DNA from: Tenacibaculum sp. 190524A02b
GTDB lineage: Bacteria; Bacteroidota; Bacteroidia; Flavobacteriales; Flavobacteriaceae
Assembly: GCF_964036645.1 (NCBI RefSeq)
Contig: NZ_OZ038525.1
Location: 3,848,001 to 3,912,000 of the forward strand
Length of the DNA: 64,000 nt
Reading direction: 5' to 3'
Below are positions 26,929 through 35,154 of the stretch, one piece after another. Positions within the stretch are counted from its first letter, which is position 1; every line of letters starts with the position of its first letter. Under the pieces are notes generated by a model. The model searched no databases and was not told the origin of the DNA. It saw nothing but the letters and a program-made list of their open reading frames with translations. The position numbers were made by a program, and so were the translations under genes.

Positions 26929-26963
26929 TGTACACGTTTTTTTGATAGAAATTTTCGTGTACA
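26929..26963. repeat. Single TGTACACG hairpin in unit 2
   Basis: Stem TGTACACG / CGTGTACA (9 bp with the flanking T/A pair) around a T-run loop. Confidence 0.7.
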
Positions 26964-26990
26964 AAGTAGATGATTATAAAAATGAATTAA

Positions 26991-27029
26991 AAAACAAAAC
27001 CACATCGTGTAATGGATGTGGTTTGTTTT
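26991..27029. other. ACCACATC hairpin, unit 2
   Basis: Identical in sequence to the hairpin at 26374-26412. Confidence 0.6.
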
Positions 27030-27388
27030 CAAAGGGAAAATACGCGGCTGTTATCTATGTGTTACTTAAGGGAATCTCTGTTTTCTGTATGCAAGATACT
27101 ATAGGTTTATAAATGGTAATTGACAATAACGATTAAGGGAGAGTATCTGTAGTTGAATAGCCTTTATAAGGCTATAAAACAACGATAAATATGGATTTGT
27201 ATAAACAACTGTAAAAGAGAATGATTAGTAGATAAGAAGAAGCTACTATAATAGTGTTCTGCATATAATTTAATAAAAAAGTAGATGTTGGTATTTAAAC
27301 TATTTTTTGCTACCAATTATCTATAGATATAAGCATTACAACTAAGATCAGAAATGTTTAATTAGGTTATAAATTATCTTTACAATGT

Positions 27389-27488
27389 AATTAAGAATTA
27401 AAATTTCATTTTAGATAAAGTATAGTTAGTTAGATTGTTTAGTTAGTTTAGAAAAGAAGTAATTCTGAGGGGGATTACTTCTTTTTTT
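27389..27488 (+). ncRNA. Putative small RNA, copy 3
   Basis: TATCTTTA box at 27375-27382 and the same conserved segment. The terminator stem differs in sequence (GAAGTAAT / ATTACTTC) but stays paired, while the flanking downstream DNA is not conserved. Confidence 0.4.
27452..27488 (+). terminator. Intrinsic terminator of repeat unit 3
   Basis: A variant stem (AGAAGTAAT / ATTACTTCT) encloses TCTGAGGGGG and is followed by seven T. Pairing and the G-rich loop are kept despite base changes. Confidence 0.8.
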
Positions 27489-27793
27489 ATGCGTTATTAT
27501 TGTTGTTTAACAAAAAAGCTTTTTAAACAATTGAATTGATATAAAATGTAAGCCTAAAATATATCAAAAAGAAAACCACATCTTTATGACATGGTTTGTT
27601 TTAAATACTAAATATGGGGGTACTTATTTATGTGTTATTTAAAAATAATCTCTGTTTACACGTGCAAGATACAATAGGATTGTTATTTATTAATTGAAAA
27701 AAGTTTAAATGAAAGCATTTCTAGGTGAGTGGTCTTTATATTACTATAAGAAGTAATAGTTAAGTAAAATACACGAGATTAAATCATAATAAT

Positions 27794-28699
27794 CTAATCT
27801 ATTATTTCAATATCAAAACCAATAATATCTCTAATTCCTTTTTTAGTAATGTCAATAGGTTGAATAGGCGTTACATAATGCCATAAATCATTACCAAATG
27901 TTTTTTCCTCACCAGTATCAGCTTGAAAAGCAAACTCACCCAGAGCTAATTCCTTATTAAAAATCAACTCTTGATTCTCTTCCAATTTTTCAAAAATTTG
28001 AGTAGCACCACCTGTTATGTTTTTTCGGTTTACCACTAAGGCAGAAATTATATAAGGTGCGCCATCTTCATGCATTCCTTCAGGAGAGTTTTCACCTTTT
28101 ATTACTCCCTGCGTAATAGTTCGCATAAAGTGAGCAGTAATTTTAAGTTTTTGAATGTTTGGATGAATGGCTATAACCAATTCAAAAGCTTTTTGTAATA
28201 AGCTATAAAACAAATCATGTTCTACAGCCTCAGGTGTAGCTTGGGTAAAAACACGTTTCCAGCTTCTAAAGTCTTCTACTTTTTGTGCAAAACTATCAGC
28301 AGTAATCCTTTCAATAGTATAATCATCACCCTTTTTTTCAACAGTAAAAGTAGCAATGCTACGTTGTCTAGTAACCGTAGAACTTAGTTTGAAAAGTTCC
28401 TGTTGTGGTGGCGTTAATCTACTAAGCCAAGGTTGTAGTGCTTCACTAGTTGTTTCTCCATAAAAATAAGGTTGATGTATCTTTTGAATGGCAGTTAGTT
28501 CTTCTGTAAAAACAGATTTTAAAAATGCAATTTGATTTTCTTTTACTAAATACAAATCGTCTGTTAGATTTTCAAACAAAGGCTGAAAATAACTTAAAAA
28601 AGTATTCGTATTGATTCCTATTTCAGCAAGAGTTGCAATACGAATAGGTGATTTTATAGTTCTGTTAAGTTGTTTAGACAGTTCTTGTTCCGTAATCAT
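27794..28699 (-). CDS. Fe(II)/2-oxoglutarate dioxygenase, BsmA/IDO-like family
   Basis: A 301-aa protein of the 2OG-Fe dioxygenase family that includes bacterial free-amino-acid hydroxylases such as isoleucine dioxygenase. The HxD metal site lies in PEGMHEDGAPY (about residues 206-216), followed by VVNRKNITGGATQIF. The second histidine is in DLWHYVTPI near residue 275. The N-terminal 100 residues match nothing I recognise. The start codon overlaps the end of the helicase gene by 26 bp, so it is translationally coupled as the last gene of a three-gene operon. Known relatives hydroxylate free amino acids, but the operon context with a helicase and an AAA+ ATPase suggests another substrate, perhaps nucleic acid or protein. 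A link to the NRPS 3.6 kb away on the other strand is possible but less likely. Confidence 0.8.
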   Translation of the reverse strand: MITEQELSKQLNRTIKSPIRIATLAEIGINTNTFLSYFQPLFENLTDDLYLVKENQIAFLKSVFTEELTAIQKIHQPYFYGETTSEALQPWLSRLTPPQQELFKLSSTVTRQRSIATFTVEKKGDDYTIERITADSFAQKVEDFRSWKRVFTQATPEAVEHDLFYSLLQKAFELVIAIHPNIQKLKITAHFMRTITQGVIKGENSPEGMHEDGAPYIISALVVNRKNITGGATQIFEKLEENQELIFNKELALGEFAFQADTGEEKTFGNDLWHYVTPIQPIDITKKGIRDIIGFDIEIID

Positions 28700-31421
28700 G
28701 TCCTAGTTTTTTTAAAATATAATCAACGCAAGCCTTTTTATTCAAAAGCCAATAGGCGTAAGGTATAGAAATTATTGGAGTTTGTGTTCTAAACAAAGTT
28801 TTATATTGCTGAATAGAAAAGGTTTTTTCCATTTCACCAGGATACCCAATTAAGTCAATACATACAGTTTTGTTATTATAGGAAGTAACAATATCAAAAA
28901 AATAACCCGCTATAGTATGATTAAGTAGAACTTTATGATTATCAATGCCTAAACTTTTTAATTTTTGTACTACTTCATTTGCAAAATCATCCATAAAATA
29001 AGATTGATTTTCAAGTGTATCTACTTGTTTGGATTCGGAAAAATATTCAATCAACAAATTTGTATTACTAAAGTTTTTAGGCAGAAAAGAATAATAAATA
29101 TGCTGTTTATTTTTAGCTCTGGTAATAGCCACGTTAAATACATCTTCCCTGTTTAAATACTGAAAAGTACTATGAGTAGTATTGTTGTCAATTACCCAAG
29201 AAATAAACATTTCATCTCTTTCTTCACCTTGAAAATCAAAAGGAGTACCTACCGTAATTTTATGCTTTTTAAGCGCTATAACATCAAACTCTTCAAGCTT
29301 CTTTTGTAAATACGTAACCTGATCTCTAAATGGTGATAAAATACCAATGCTTGTACTTACATTTTGAGGCAATTCTTTTTCAGTAGCTACAATTTGTAAT
29401 ATATCTTGTAAAAGTTGTTCAACTTCTTGTAAGTTAGTTCCTTTTTTATCTTTAGTACCATTAATAGCATACCAATAAACAGCAACGTCTTGGTTATGTA
29501 CGTTAATACTAGACATTACTTTTAGTTTATTATCATAAAACTTATCATTACTATATTTTATAATACTAGGCACACTTCTGTAATGTTCATCTAAAAAGAA
29601 CATGTTTGTTTGCGAGTTTATACGCTGTAATACATAATCTAAAAAACTATGTTTTCTATAATTTAAAACATCAGTGTTATATAGTAAACCTAAACCTGTA
29701 GCCGTATTTTCCATAGCAGTTTCTGATAAAAACGATACATGTTTTAGTTGTTTAGGATCTCCTACAACAATTACTTTTTTTGCCCTTGCAATTACAGGAA
29801 TAATGGTAGCAATATCACACTGGGAAGCTTCATCAATAATAACCACGTCAAAAATATCCTTCTCTAAAGGCAGTACCGTGCTAACATCTGTGTTTTTAGA
29901 AATCCAAATAGGTAAACACTCTAACAAATATTTAAAGCTGATAGATTCAAATAACTTTTTTCTAATTTCAGGATCGTTAGATTTAGCTAATTCCAATAAA
30001 TCTTTAAATAAACCTCTATTGTAGGTAATGGTTTGCTGATTTTTATAAGAAGTACTATCCATCACTATTTTTTTAATGGTAGCATTTCTTTTTTGAATGT
30101 AATTGTTTAAAAGCTCAATAAGCTGCCAAAAAGGAACTTCTTTCAATATCTTTTTAGAAATATAAGTCTTTTTTATTCGCTTAAAAAAAGACGGATTATA
30201 ATCTAAAAACAACTGAGCATTCTCTATTTCCTTAGTTTCCCTTCGGGTAATCTCTTCTTCAATTTCTTTAATTTTTTCATTCGTTCTTTTGAGTTCTCTT
30301 TTGGTGTATTCAATGGTATCTTGGTTAATATTTCTTCGAGAAGAAAAATTTAAAATTGATGCTAACTTTTTTCTCAATCTGGTTTTATAACTTCTTCCAC
30401 TTCCTATACGTACGGATAAGCCTTTTATACCTAAATCATTGGTGATTTTTTCATACACAACATCTACTGCTTGATCAGATTTTGAACAAATTAATACACT
30501 TTTATTGTTATACACCATATCAATGGCCAAAGAAGCAATGGTATATGATTTTCCTGTGCCTGGAGGACCAACTACTACACTTAAAGGTGCTTCAGATTTA
30601 GCGGCATGAATAATGGCACTTTGAGTTTCACTTAAATTAGAAGGAACATAAATTTCTTCACCGTTATAGAGCGCTGAGGTGTAATTGGTGTTTTTATTTC
30701 TAGAAAATAAAGCCTCTAAAGCAGTATTATACAAATGATGTTCCTTAATAGTATCAATTTCATACAACACATTTCTGCTAGATTTGGTTTTATCAATAAC
30801 ACCAAGTGTAATGGCGTTATGAATTTGTATAGCTGCTGTTTTTTGCTCTTTTTTTAACTCTTCTTTAGTGGTAAGGTTAGGCAGTAGCTCTAGTTTTTGA
30901 GTATTTAAAGAAATGTACTCTGCAAGTGTATTCGCTATGTGTTGAATCCCTTCTTTTTCTAAACTCTTTTCATTTACTAAAGCTTTTATAGCAAGTACAA
31001 AAGAATCATCTAAATTAAAATTCTGTTTAATGGTATTTAATAAAGCTTCATTAACTCTATTGGCGGCAAAATTGTATTCAAAAAAATAAACACCATTGGA
31101 GTTTAATTTTAATTCAACAGGAGTTACAATAAGCGGTGCACATATAGCTCTTTTTTTACCTAAAAAAGTAAGCTTTCCGGTAATAAAAAAGCTACAAGTA
31201 ATTAACGTTTTGTCTTTTTTATGAATTTCTAAATAACGATATAATTCTTCGCCTAAAGAAAAATTAAGTTCGTGATTATTATTTTGGAGTATTGCGGTAC
31301 TATTCTTAAAGAAAAATCGTTTATAAACACTACTTCCAAAAAAGTTAAGTACATCATTATCTCTAAATTCTTGTTTATAGCAACTTTGGTAATACGAGAT
31401 TACTTTTTCAATATGCATCAT
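28674..31421 (-). CDS. UPF1-like superfamily I helicase with nuclease-fold-like C-terminus
   Basis: A 915-aa protein. The N-terminal 270 residues are family-specific. Walker A GPPGTGKS is near residue 287, motif II IDEAS near 529 with GDPKQL just after, and GTPFDFQGEERDE and AITRAK (motifs V and VI) near 720-770. A coiled-coil insertion lies near 370-420. After the helicase core, residues 820-915 contain FFDIVTSYNNKTVCIDLIG and a pattern ending IPYAYWL. This matches the layout of the small REase-fold domain found at the end of many UPF1-like bacterial helicases, with Asp in place of the usual Glu and no clear catalytic Lys. The protein probably unwinds DNA or RNA. The ATPase gene lies 5 bp upstream and the oxygenase gene overlaps downstream. 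Confidence 0.9.
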   Translation of the reverse strand: MMHIEKVISYYQSCYKQEFRDNDVLNFFGSSVYKRFFFKNSTAILQNNNHELNFSLGEELYRYLEIHKKDKTLITCSFFITGKLTFLGKKRAICAPLIVTPVELKLNSNGVYFFEYNFAANRVNEALLNTIKQNFNLDDSFVLAIKALVNEKSLEKEGIQHIANTLAEYISLNTQKLELLPNLTTKEELKKEQKTAAIQIHNAITLGVIDKTKSSRNVLYEIDTIKEHHLYNTALEALFSRNKNTNYTSALYNGEEIYVPSNLSETQSAIIHAAKSEAPLSVVVGPPGTGKSYTIASLAIDMVYNNKSVLICSKSDQAVDVVYEKITNDLGIKGLSVRIGSGRSYKTRLRKKLASILNFSSRRNINQDTIEYTKRELKRTNEKIKEIEEEITRRETKEIENAQLFLDYNPSFFKRIKKTYISKKILKEVPFWQLIELLNNYIQKRNATIKKIVMDSTSYKNQQTITYNRGLFKDLLELAKSNDPEIRKKLFESISFKYLLECLPIWISKNTDVSTVLPLEKDIFDVVIIDEASQCDIATIIPVIARAKKVIVVGDPKQLKHVSFLSETAMENTATGLGLLYNTDVLNYRKHSFLDYVLQRINSQTNMFFLDEHYRSVPSIIKYSNDKFYDNKLKVMSSINVHNQDVAVYWYAINGTKDKKGTNLQEVEQLLQDILQIVATEKELPQNVSTSIGILSPFRDQVTYLQKKLEEFDVIALKKHKITVGTPFDFQGEERDEMFISWVIDNNTTHSTFQYLNREDVFNVAITRAKNKQHIYYSFLPKNFSNTNLLIEYFSESKQVDTLENQSYFMDDFANEVVQKLKSLGIDNHKVLLNHTIAGYFFDIVTSYNNKTVCIDLIGYPGEMEKTFSIQQYKTLFRTQTPIISIPYAYWLLNKKACVDYILKKLGHDYGTRTV

Positions 31422-31426
31422 ATTAT

Positions 31427-33325
31427 CTATTCTTCGTTTTCTTGAAATTGTAAATATTTTTCAACGGTTTGATTTACTGGTGGAATATCTTCTTCACTAA
31501 TGGTTTTTAAAACCTCCGCAGTAATAGGTGTAATGCTTACAATTCGGTTGGCTTGATATTCTATAATTTTTTCAAATAAATTTCTAGCTACACGGGCATT
31601 TCCAAAGTTTTTATCCTTTTGCTCATAAAACTTATCAAAAATAAAATGAAGTTTTTCCTTAGCATCTTCCGTTAGTAAAAAGTCGTTCTTTTTACAAAAC
31701 AACTCAAAAATACCAATGAGTTCACTTGGTTTGTAATGATCAAAAGTAAAATAACGATTAAAACGAGATTGTAATCCTGGGTTAGAATTGATAAACGCTT
31801 TCATTTCATCAGGATATCCAGCTACAATAACCACCAATTCTTTTCGGTGATCTTCCATCTTTTTTAACAGTACTTCAATAGCTTCGTTACCAAAATCCTG
31901 TTTGTTGTCTTTGGCTAAAGCATAAGCTTCATCTACAAACAGAACACCATTTAAAGAAGTGTTTACAATTTCTTCTACCTTTAAAGCAGTTTGTCCCACA
32001 TAACCTGCTACCATTCCACTTCTATCAGTTTCTACCAAATGCCCTTTCTCCAAATAGTCCAAATGCTTGTATATTTTTGAAACCAAACGAGCCACGGTAG
32101 TTTTACCCGTTCCAGGAGGTCCCATAAAAACAGAGTGCAAGGAATTGTTTACTGATTTTAACCCTTCTTTTTCACGGAGTTTTTGCACTTTTAAAAAATT
32201 TGCCAACTCTTGAACAGCCGTTTTTATATTGTCTAAACCAATTAACTCGTGCAATTCGTCCAAAACATCCTGTAAGGTCTCATTTTCATTTACTTCCGTT
32301 TGTTTTACACCTTGTAGTTTTTGTTTAGGATGTAGAACAGCATTGTTAATGGCTTTTAACGCATTTTGTTCATCTTCTGAAATAGTCCCGTCTGCTTTTG
32401 CTATTAAAGAAGCAATACGGTATAAAAAAGCACCTGAATTGGTAAAATGCTTATTATTGAGTTTTTTCAGAATGATAGGAAGTAAAAATTCATTTTTATA
32501 ATCTTCCCCTAAATCAAACAAAGAAGCTTTTTGAATAATGGCAATGTTTTTATCAAAACTATTAGAAGTAACAAACTTGTTAATTCGTTCCATAGTTAAG
32601 CTACTAATAATATCATTTCCTTGTAGTTTTTCAAATAAAAAGGCTAATAAAAATTTTACCTTTAAAGTAGCTTCTTCCTTAGTAGCATCGTGTAAAACAT
32701 ACGTTTTGTTATATACTTTAATAATATCTTGTAAAACCACATGTTCTGCTTTAAACTCTATAGCGTCGTCAGACTTAGAAACAATCGTATTAATAACAGT
32801 AGAAAAATGGTTGTTTTGATTCAAATCCTCAACAAGATCTTGTATTTTTTCTCCTTCTTCTTTTAAAATTTCTAGAAACTCATAATCAATTGCATAGGTT
32901 TTATCATTACTTTCTTTTTGATTTACAAAGTCTTTAAACTTATTAGTGAAATAATCAAGATTCTTCTTCTCTTGTTTTTTTTGTAATTGTAAATCTTCTA
33001 ATAAGCTTTTTATATATGAAGTATGCTCGGTTGATATGCCTTTAAAATCCGAATCGTCTAATGAAGCTATGGCTAAAGGAAATACATTGTTTTGAGTATG
33101 AATACTTTTAGTTGTTAAGATAAAATCTAACTGATTGCCATCTTTCTTTGTCGAATACAGTAATAATAGATCTTCTTCCTTTAATTGTAACGAAGGAAAA
33201 CTTTCTGAAAGACGTAGTATTTTGATAGGATTAACGGTTTTACCTTTGAAAAAATAAAACTGATCGGTTGCATTTAACTTCTGAAAAAAACGATCAACAA
33301 TTTTATAGTGTTTTGTACTGTACAT
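31427..33325 (-). CDS. CbbX/SpoVK-type AAA+ ATPase with TerB-like segment
   Basis: I prefer the ATG at 33325 (MYSTKHYK...) to the in-frame TTG at 33367, which would add a short hydrophobic stretch. The N-terminal 110 residues are unrecognised, followed by helical and coiled regions. A TerB-like tract (AKADGTISEDEQ, about residue 310) precedes the AAA+ module: Walker A GPPGTGKT near residue 405, AGYVGQTA pore-loop-like motif, Walker B LFVDEAYAL near 465, and sensor and arginine-finger region with GLQSRFNRY. The AAA+ core belongs to the CbbX/SpoVK group of remodelling ATPases. It is first in the operon with the helicase (5-bp gap) and dioxygenase. TerB-like domains recur in tellurite/stress and anti-phage loci, which supports a defence or stress role as inference. 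Confidence 0.88.
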   Translation of the reverse strand: MYSTKHYKIVDRFFQKLNATDQFYFFKGKTVNPIKILRLSESFPSLQLKEEDLLLLYSTKKDGNQLDFILTTKSIHTQNNVFPLAIASLDDSDFKGISTEHTSYIKSLLEDLQLQKKQEKKNLDYFTNKFKDFVNQKESNDKTYAIDYEFLEILKEEGEKIQDLVEDLNQNNHFSTVINTIVSKSDDAIEFKAEHVVLQDIIKVYNKTYVLHDATKEEATLKVKFLLAFLFEKLQGNDIISSLTMERINKFVTSNSFDKNIAIIQKASLFDLGEDYKNEFLLPIILKKLNNKHFTNSGAFLYRIASLIAKADGTISEDEQNALKAINNAVLHPKQKLQGVKQTEVNENETLQDVLDELHELIGLDNIKTAVQELANFLKVQKLREKEGLKSVNNSLHSVFMGPPGTGKTTVARLVSKIYKHLDYLEKGHLVETDRSGMVAGYVGQTALKVEEIVNTSLNGVLFVDEAYALAKDNKQDFGNEAIEVLLKKMEDHRKELVVIVAGYPDEMKAFINSNPGLQSRFNRYFTFDHYKPSELIGIFELFCKKNDFLLTEDAKEKLHFIFDKFYEQKDKNFGNARVARNLFEKIIEYQANRIVSITPITAEVLKTISEEDIPPVNQTVEKYLQFQENEE

Positions 33326-33836
33326 AGCTGTGTATATGATAATGAGGAAGATTATATCCGTAATCAAAAATAGTAAAATAATAAAATATTCTTTAAAAAT
33401 ACCTTATTAGTTTGTTCTCAAGGCTGTATATTTTTTATCTAAATTTAGTAGTTACAAATTGTTTAATATTAAAAAAAATTATAATTTTACTTCGAAATAT
33501 TAAATTACTTGGCAAAGTAATTAGAGAAAAAGGTTATATAAAAATTGATTTTTCCTCTTTTTTGTGAAAAATTTTAAGACATAATGGTTAGGTGTTGATA
33601 TAAAACGACGCCTAGTTGTTCTTTAATAATGAGATATTAAATTAACAGTTAATAGTTTTTTAGTAGATGTTATTATGTTTTTCATGTATAAAACGTGAAA
33701 AATTGTTAACTAGTAGAGTGGGATTTCTCTCCACTTTTTTGTCATAAAAAAACCAAAAATATTTGTTGCAACAATAGGCGTTAGTCGAAAAGCCTTGTAA
33801 TAGAGTAGACACTAACTAATTTTTTAAAATTTAATT
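33326..33836. promoter_or_regulatory. Divergent intergenic region and long structured leader before the peptide cassette
   Basis: This 0.5-kb gene-free stretch separates the leftward ATPase operon from the rightward peptide cassette, so it should hold both promoters; I cannot place either firmly. The right half contains nested inverted repeats: ACGCCTAGTTGT (33608) pairs with ACAATAGGCGT (33771) around two inner hairpins, TTTTTCATG/CGTGAAAAA (33678-33702) and AGTGG/CCACT followed by six T (33717-33741). The last looks like a terminator on the plus strand upstream of the precursor gene. Confidence 0.5.
33717..33741 (+). terminator. Terminator-like hairpin in the leader of the peptide precursor gene
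   Basis: Stem AGTGG/CCACT, extended imperfectly inward, is followed by TTTTTT. It lies 96 bp before the precursor start and nothing annotated ends here. It could therefore be an attenuator or the end of a short leader RNA. Confidence 0.45.
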
Positions 33837-34034
33837 ATGGAAAGTATTAAAAGTGAATTTTTTGGAAAAGTCCAAACTATTGATCAAAAGGAAATGAGAT
33901 CAGTATATGGTGGTTTTGCTCAAACCAAAACAAAAGGAACTAAAACAAAAGAAACTGCTCAAGATAAGGATTCTGCAGCTTCTCAGGAAAACCCGAAAAT
34001 AAAAATGAATCTTGAAGATTCAGAAGTTTTTTAA
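33837..34034 (+). CDS. Grasp-with-spasm type RiPP precursor peptide
   Basis: A 65-aa peptide with a leader ending in MRSVYGG (residues 21-27), a double-glycine style leader end common in Bacteroidota natural-product precursors. The rest is a core rich in Thr, Lys, Ser, Asp and Glu, including TKTKGTKTKETAQDKD. In graspetides, ATP-grasp ligases join Ser/Thr hydroxyls or Lys amines to Asp/Glu carboxylates, and this core offers many such partners. It is the first gene of a cassette with an ATP-grasp ligase and a SPASM protein. A hairpin at 34059-34088 separates it from the ligase gene, which fits higher expression of the precursor. Confidence 0.8.
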   Translation: MESIKSEFFGKVQTIDQKEMRSVYGGFAQTKTKGTKTKETAQDKDSAASQENPKIKMNLEDSEVF

Positions 34035-34058
34035 ACGTCTGTAAAGTTAGATAGAAAG

Positions 34059-34088
34059 GCCAATAAAAGTTTACGAGCTTTTATTGGC
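34059..34088 (+). terminator. Partial terminator/attenuator between precursor and ligase genes
   Basis: A 10-bp stem (GCCAATAAAA / TTTTATTGGC) has a 10-nt loop. The T-run after it is weak, so read-through into the ligase gene is expected. Confidence 0.55.
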
Positions 34089-34173
34089 TATTTCATTTAA
34101 GGATGTTGTTTTAACCTAAAAATATAAAAAGAGGTAGTAAAGAAAAAGGTTTTAATAAAATAAGAATGTAAAA

Positions 34174-35154
34174 GTGATAGTGATTTTTAGTGATCAGGCT
34201 GATAGTAGTACCTGTGATGTAATAGATTGGTTGATAAAAGAAAAAGTTGACTTTGTTAGAATAAATACTGATGAAAATTTTGATATAGATATATGTATTA
34301 ATAATGATACTAATAGTGCGGTGCTTTATTACAAAGGACAAAAAATAGATACTGATACTATTAAAGGAGTATGGTATAGAAGAGGAGGTTATTTTAATCT
34401 TGGAAAACAAATTAACTGGCAAGAGTTTTCAGCATCGGTTATAGCAAAAAGAGAACTAAACTCTGATTTATGGAACGAAAAGAAAAGTATTTCAACCTAC
34501 TTATATACTTTACTTTCTGATAAAAATAGTATTAATAGTTTTTTTACATCCACTCCTAATAAACTATGGATGCTAAAAGAGGCAGCAAATTGTGGATTAG
34601 ATATACCCAAAACTATAATTACAAGCTCCAAATCAGTACTAAAAGAATTTAAAGAGGAATATGGAGCAGTTATTACCAAAGGTATAGATGAATCTATCCA
34701 TTTTGGAGATGATGAGCAGTTTTATAGTGTATATACTGAAGAGGTAGATATAGACAATGTACCTGATACTTTTTTTCCATCTAAGTTTCAGCAAAAAATA
34801 GACAAAGAATTTGAAATTAGGACTTTTTATTTTTTTGAAAAAATGTATAGTATGGCCATTTTTTCTCAAAAAAATGAGAATACTGTTACAGATTTTAGAA
34901 AATATGATGAAAGAAAACCTAATAGATGTGTACCCTATATTTTACCAGAAAAAGTTGAGCAGAGCATTAATAAACTTATGAAGAAAATGGATTTGAACTG
35001 TGGTTCAATAGATTTAATTTATAATACAAATAATGAGTATGTGTTTTTAGAGATTAACCCTGTAGGACAATTTTCTATGACTTCAATTCCTTGTAATTAT
35101 AATTTAGAAAAAGTTATTGCAGATAAACTAGTATATTTTGAAAGAAACAATTAA
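34174..35154 (+). CDS. gwsG: ATP-grasp peptide maturase of a grasp-with-spasm system
   Basis: A 326-aa ATP-grasp ligase. The GTG start gives MIVIFSDQADSSTCDVIDWL, the usual beginning of this family. WYRRGGYF near residue 68 and the terminal metal-binding stretch VFLEINPVGQFSM near residues 288-300 support ATP-grasp function. It is predicted to form ester or amide cross-links in the precursor encoded just upstream. A 57-aa reading frame overlaps its last five codons, and the SPASM gene follows. The family is known in Bacteroidota by the grasp-with-spasm name. Confidence 0.88.
   Translation: MIVIFSDQADSSTCDVIDWLIKEKVDFVRINTDENFDIDICINNDTNSAVLYYKGQKIDTDTIKGVWYRRGGYFNLGKQINWQEFSASVIAKRELNSDLWNEKKSISTYLYTLLSDKNSINSFFTSTPNKLWMLKEAANCGLDIPKTIITSSKSVLKEFKEEYGAVITKGIDESIHFGDDEQFYSVYTEEVDIDNVPDTFFPSKFQQKIDKEFEIRTFYFFEKMYSMAIFSQKNENTVTDFRKYDERKPNRCVPYILPEKVEQSINKLMKKMDLNCGSIDLIYNTNNEYVFLEINPVGQFSMTSIPCNYNLEKVIADKLVYFERNN

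Larger units (their letters stand above)
26671..27287 (+). repeat. Tandem non-coding repeat, unit 2
   Basis: A 617-bp unit that is almost collinear with unit 1 (conserved core at 26750, terminator at 26832-26871). It has a single TGTACACG hairpin (26929-26963) and the ACCACATC hairpin (26991-27029). Its phase relative to unit 3 is exactly 617 bp across the front half. Confidence 0.9.
27288..27765 (+). repeat. Tandem non-coding repeat, unit 3 (degenerate tail)
   Basis: The front part up to the terminator (27452-27488) is close to units 1 and 2. The back half is diverged: the TGTACACG hairpin is missing and the ACCACATC hairpin is reduced to AAACCA/TGGTTT near 27572-27598. Selection appears to have kept the promoter-core-terminator part rather than the rest. 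The end is approximate. Confidence 0.8.

Noticed and set aside
26018..27765. CRISPR array
   Set aside because: Units are over 600 bp with no short identical repeats or unique spacers, and no cas genes are near.
26018..27765. Retron or integron cassette array
   Set aside because: No reverse transcriptase or integrase gene is present in the window, and the hairpins lack attC-type end motifs.
29674..30024. Plus-strand ORF opposite the helicase gene
   Set aside because: It lies across conserved helicase motifs and has no start context or family resemblance.
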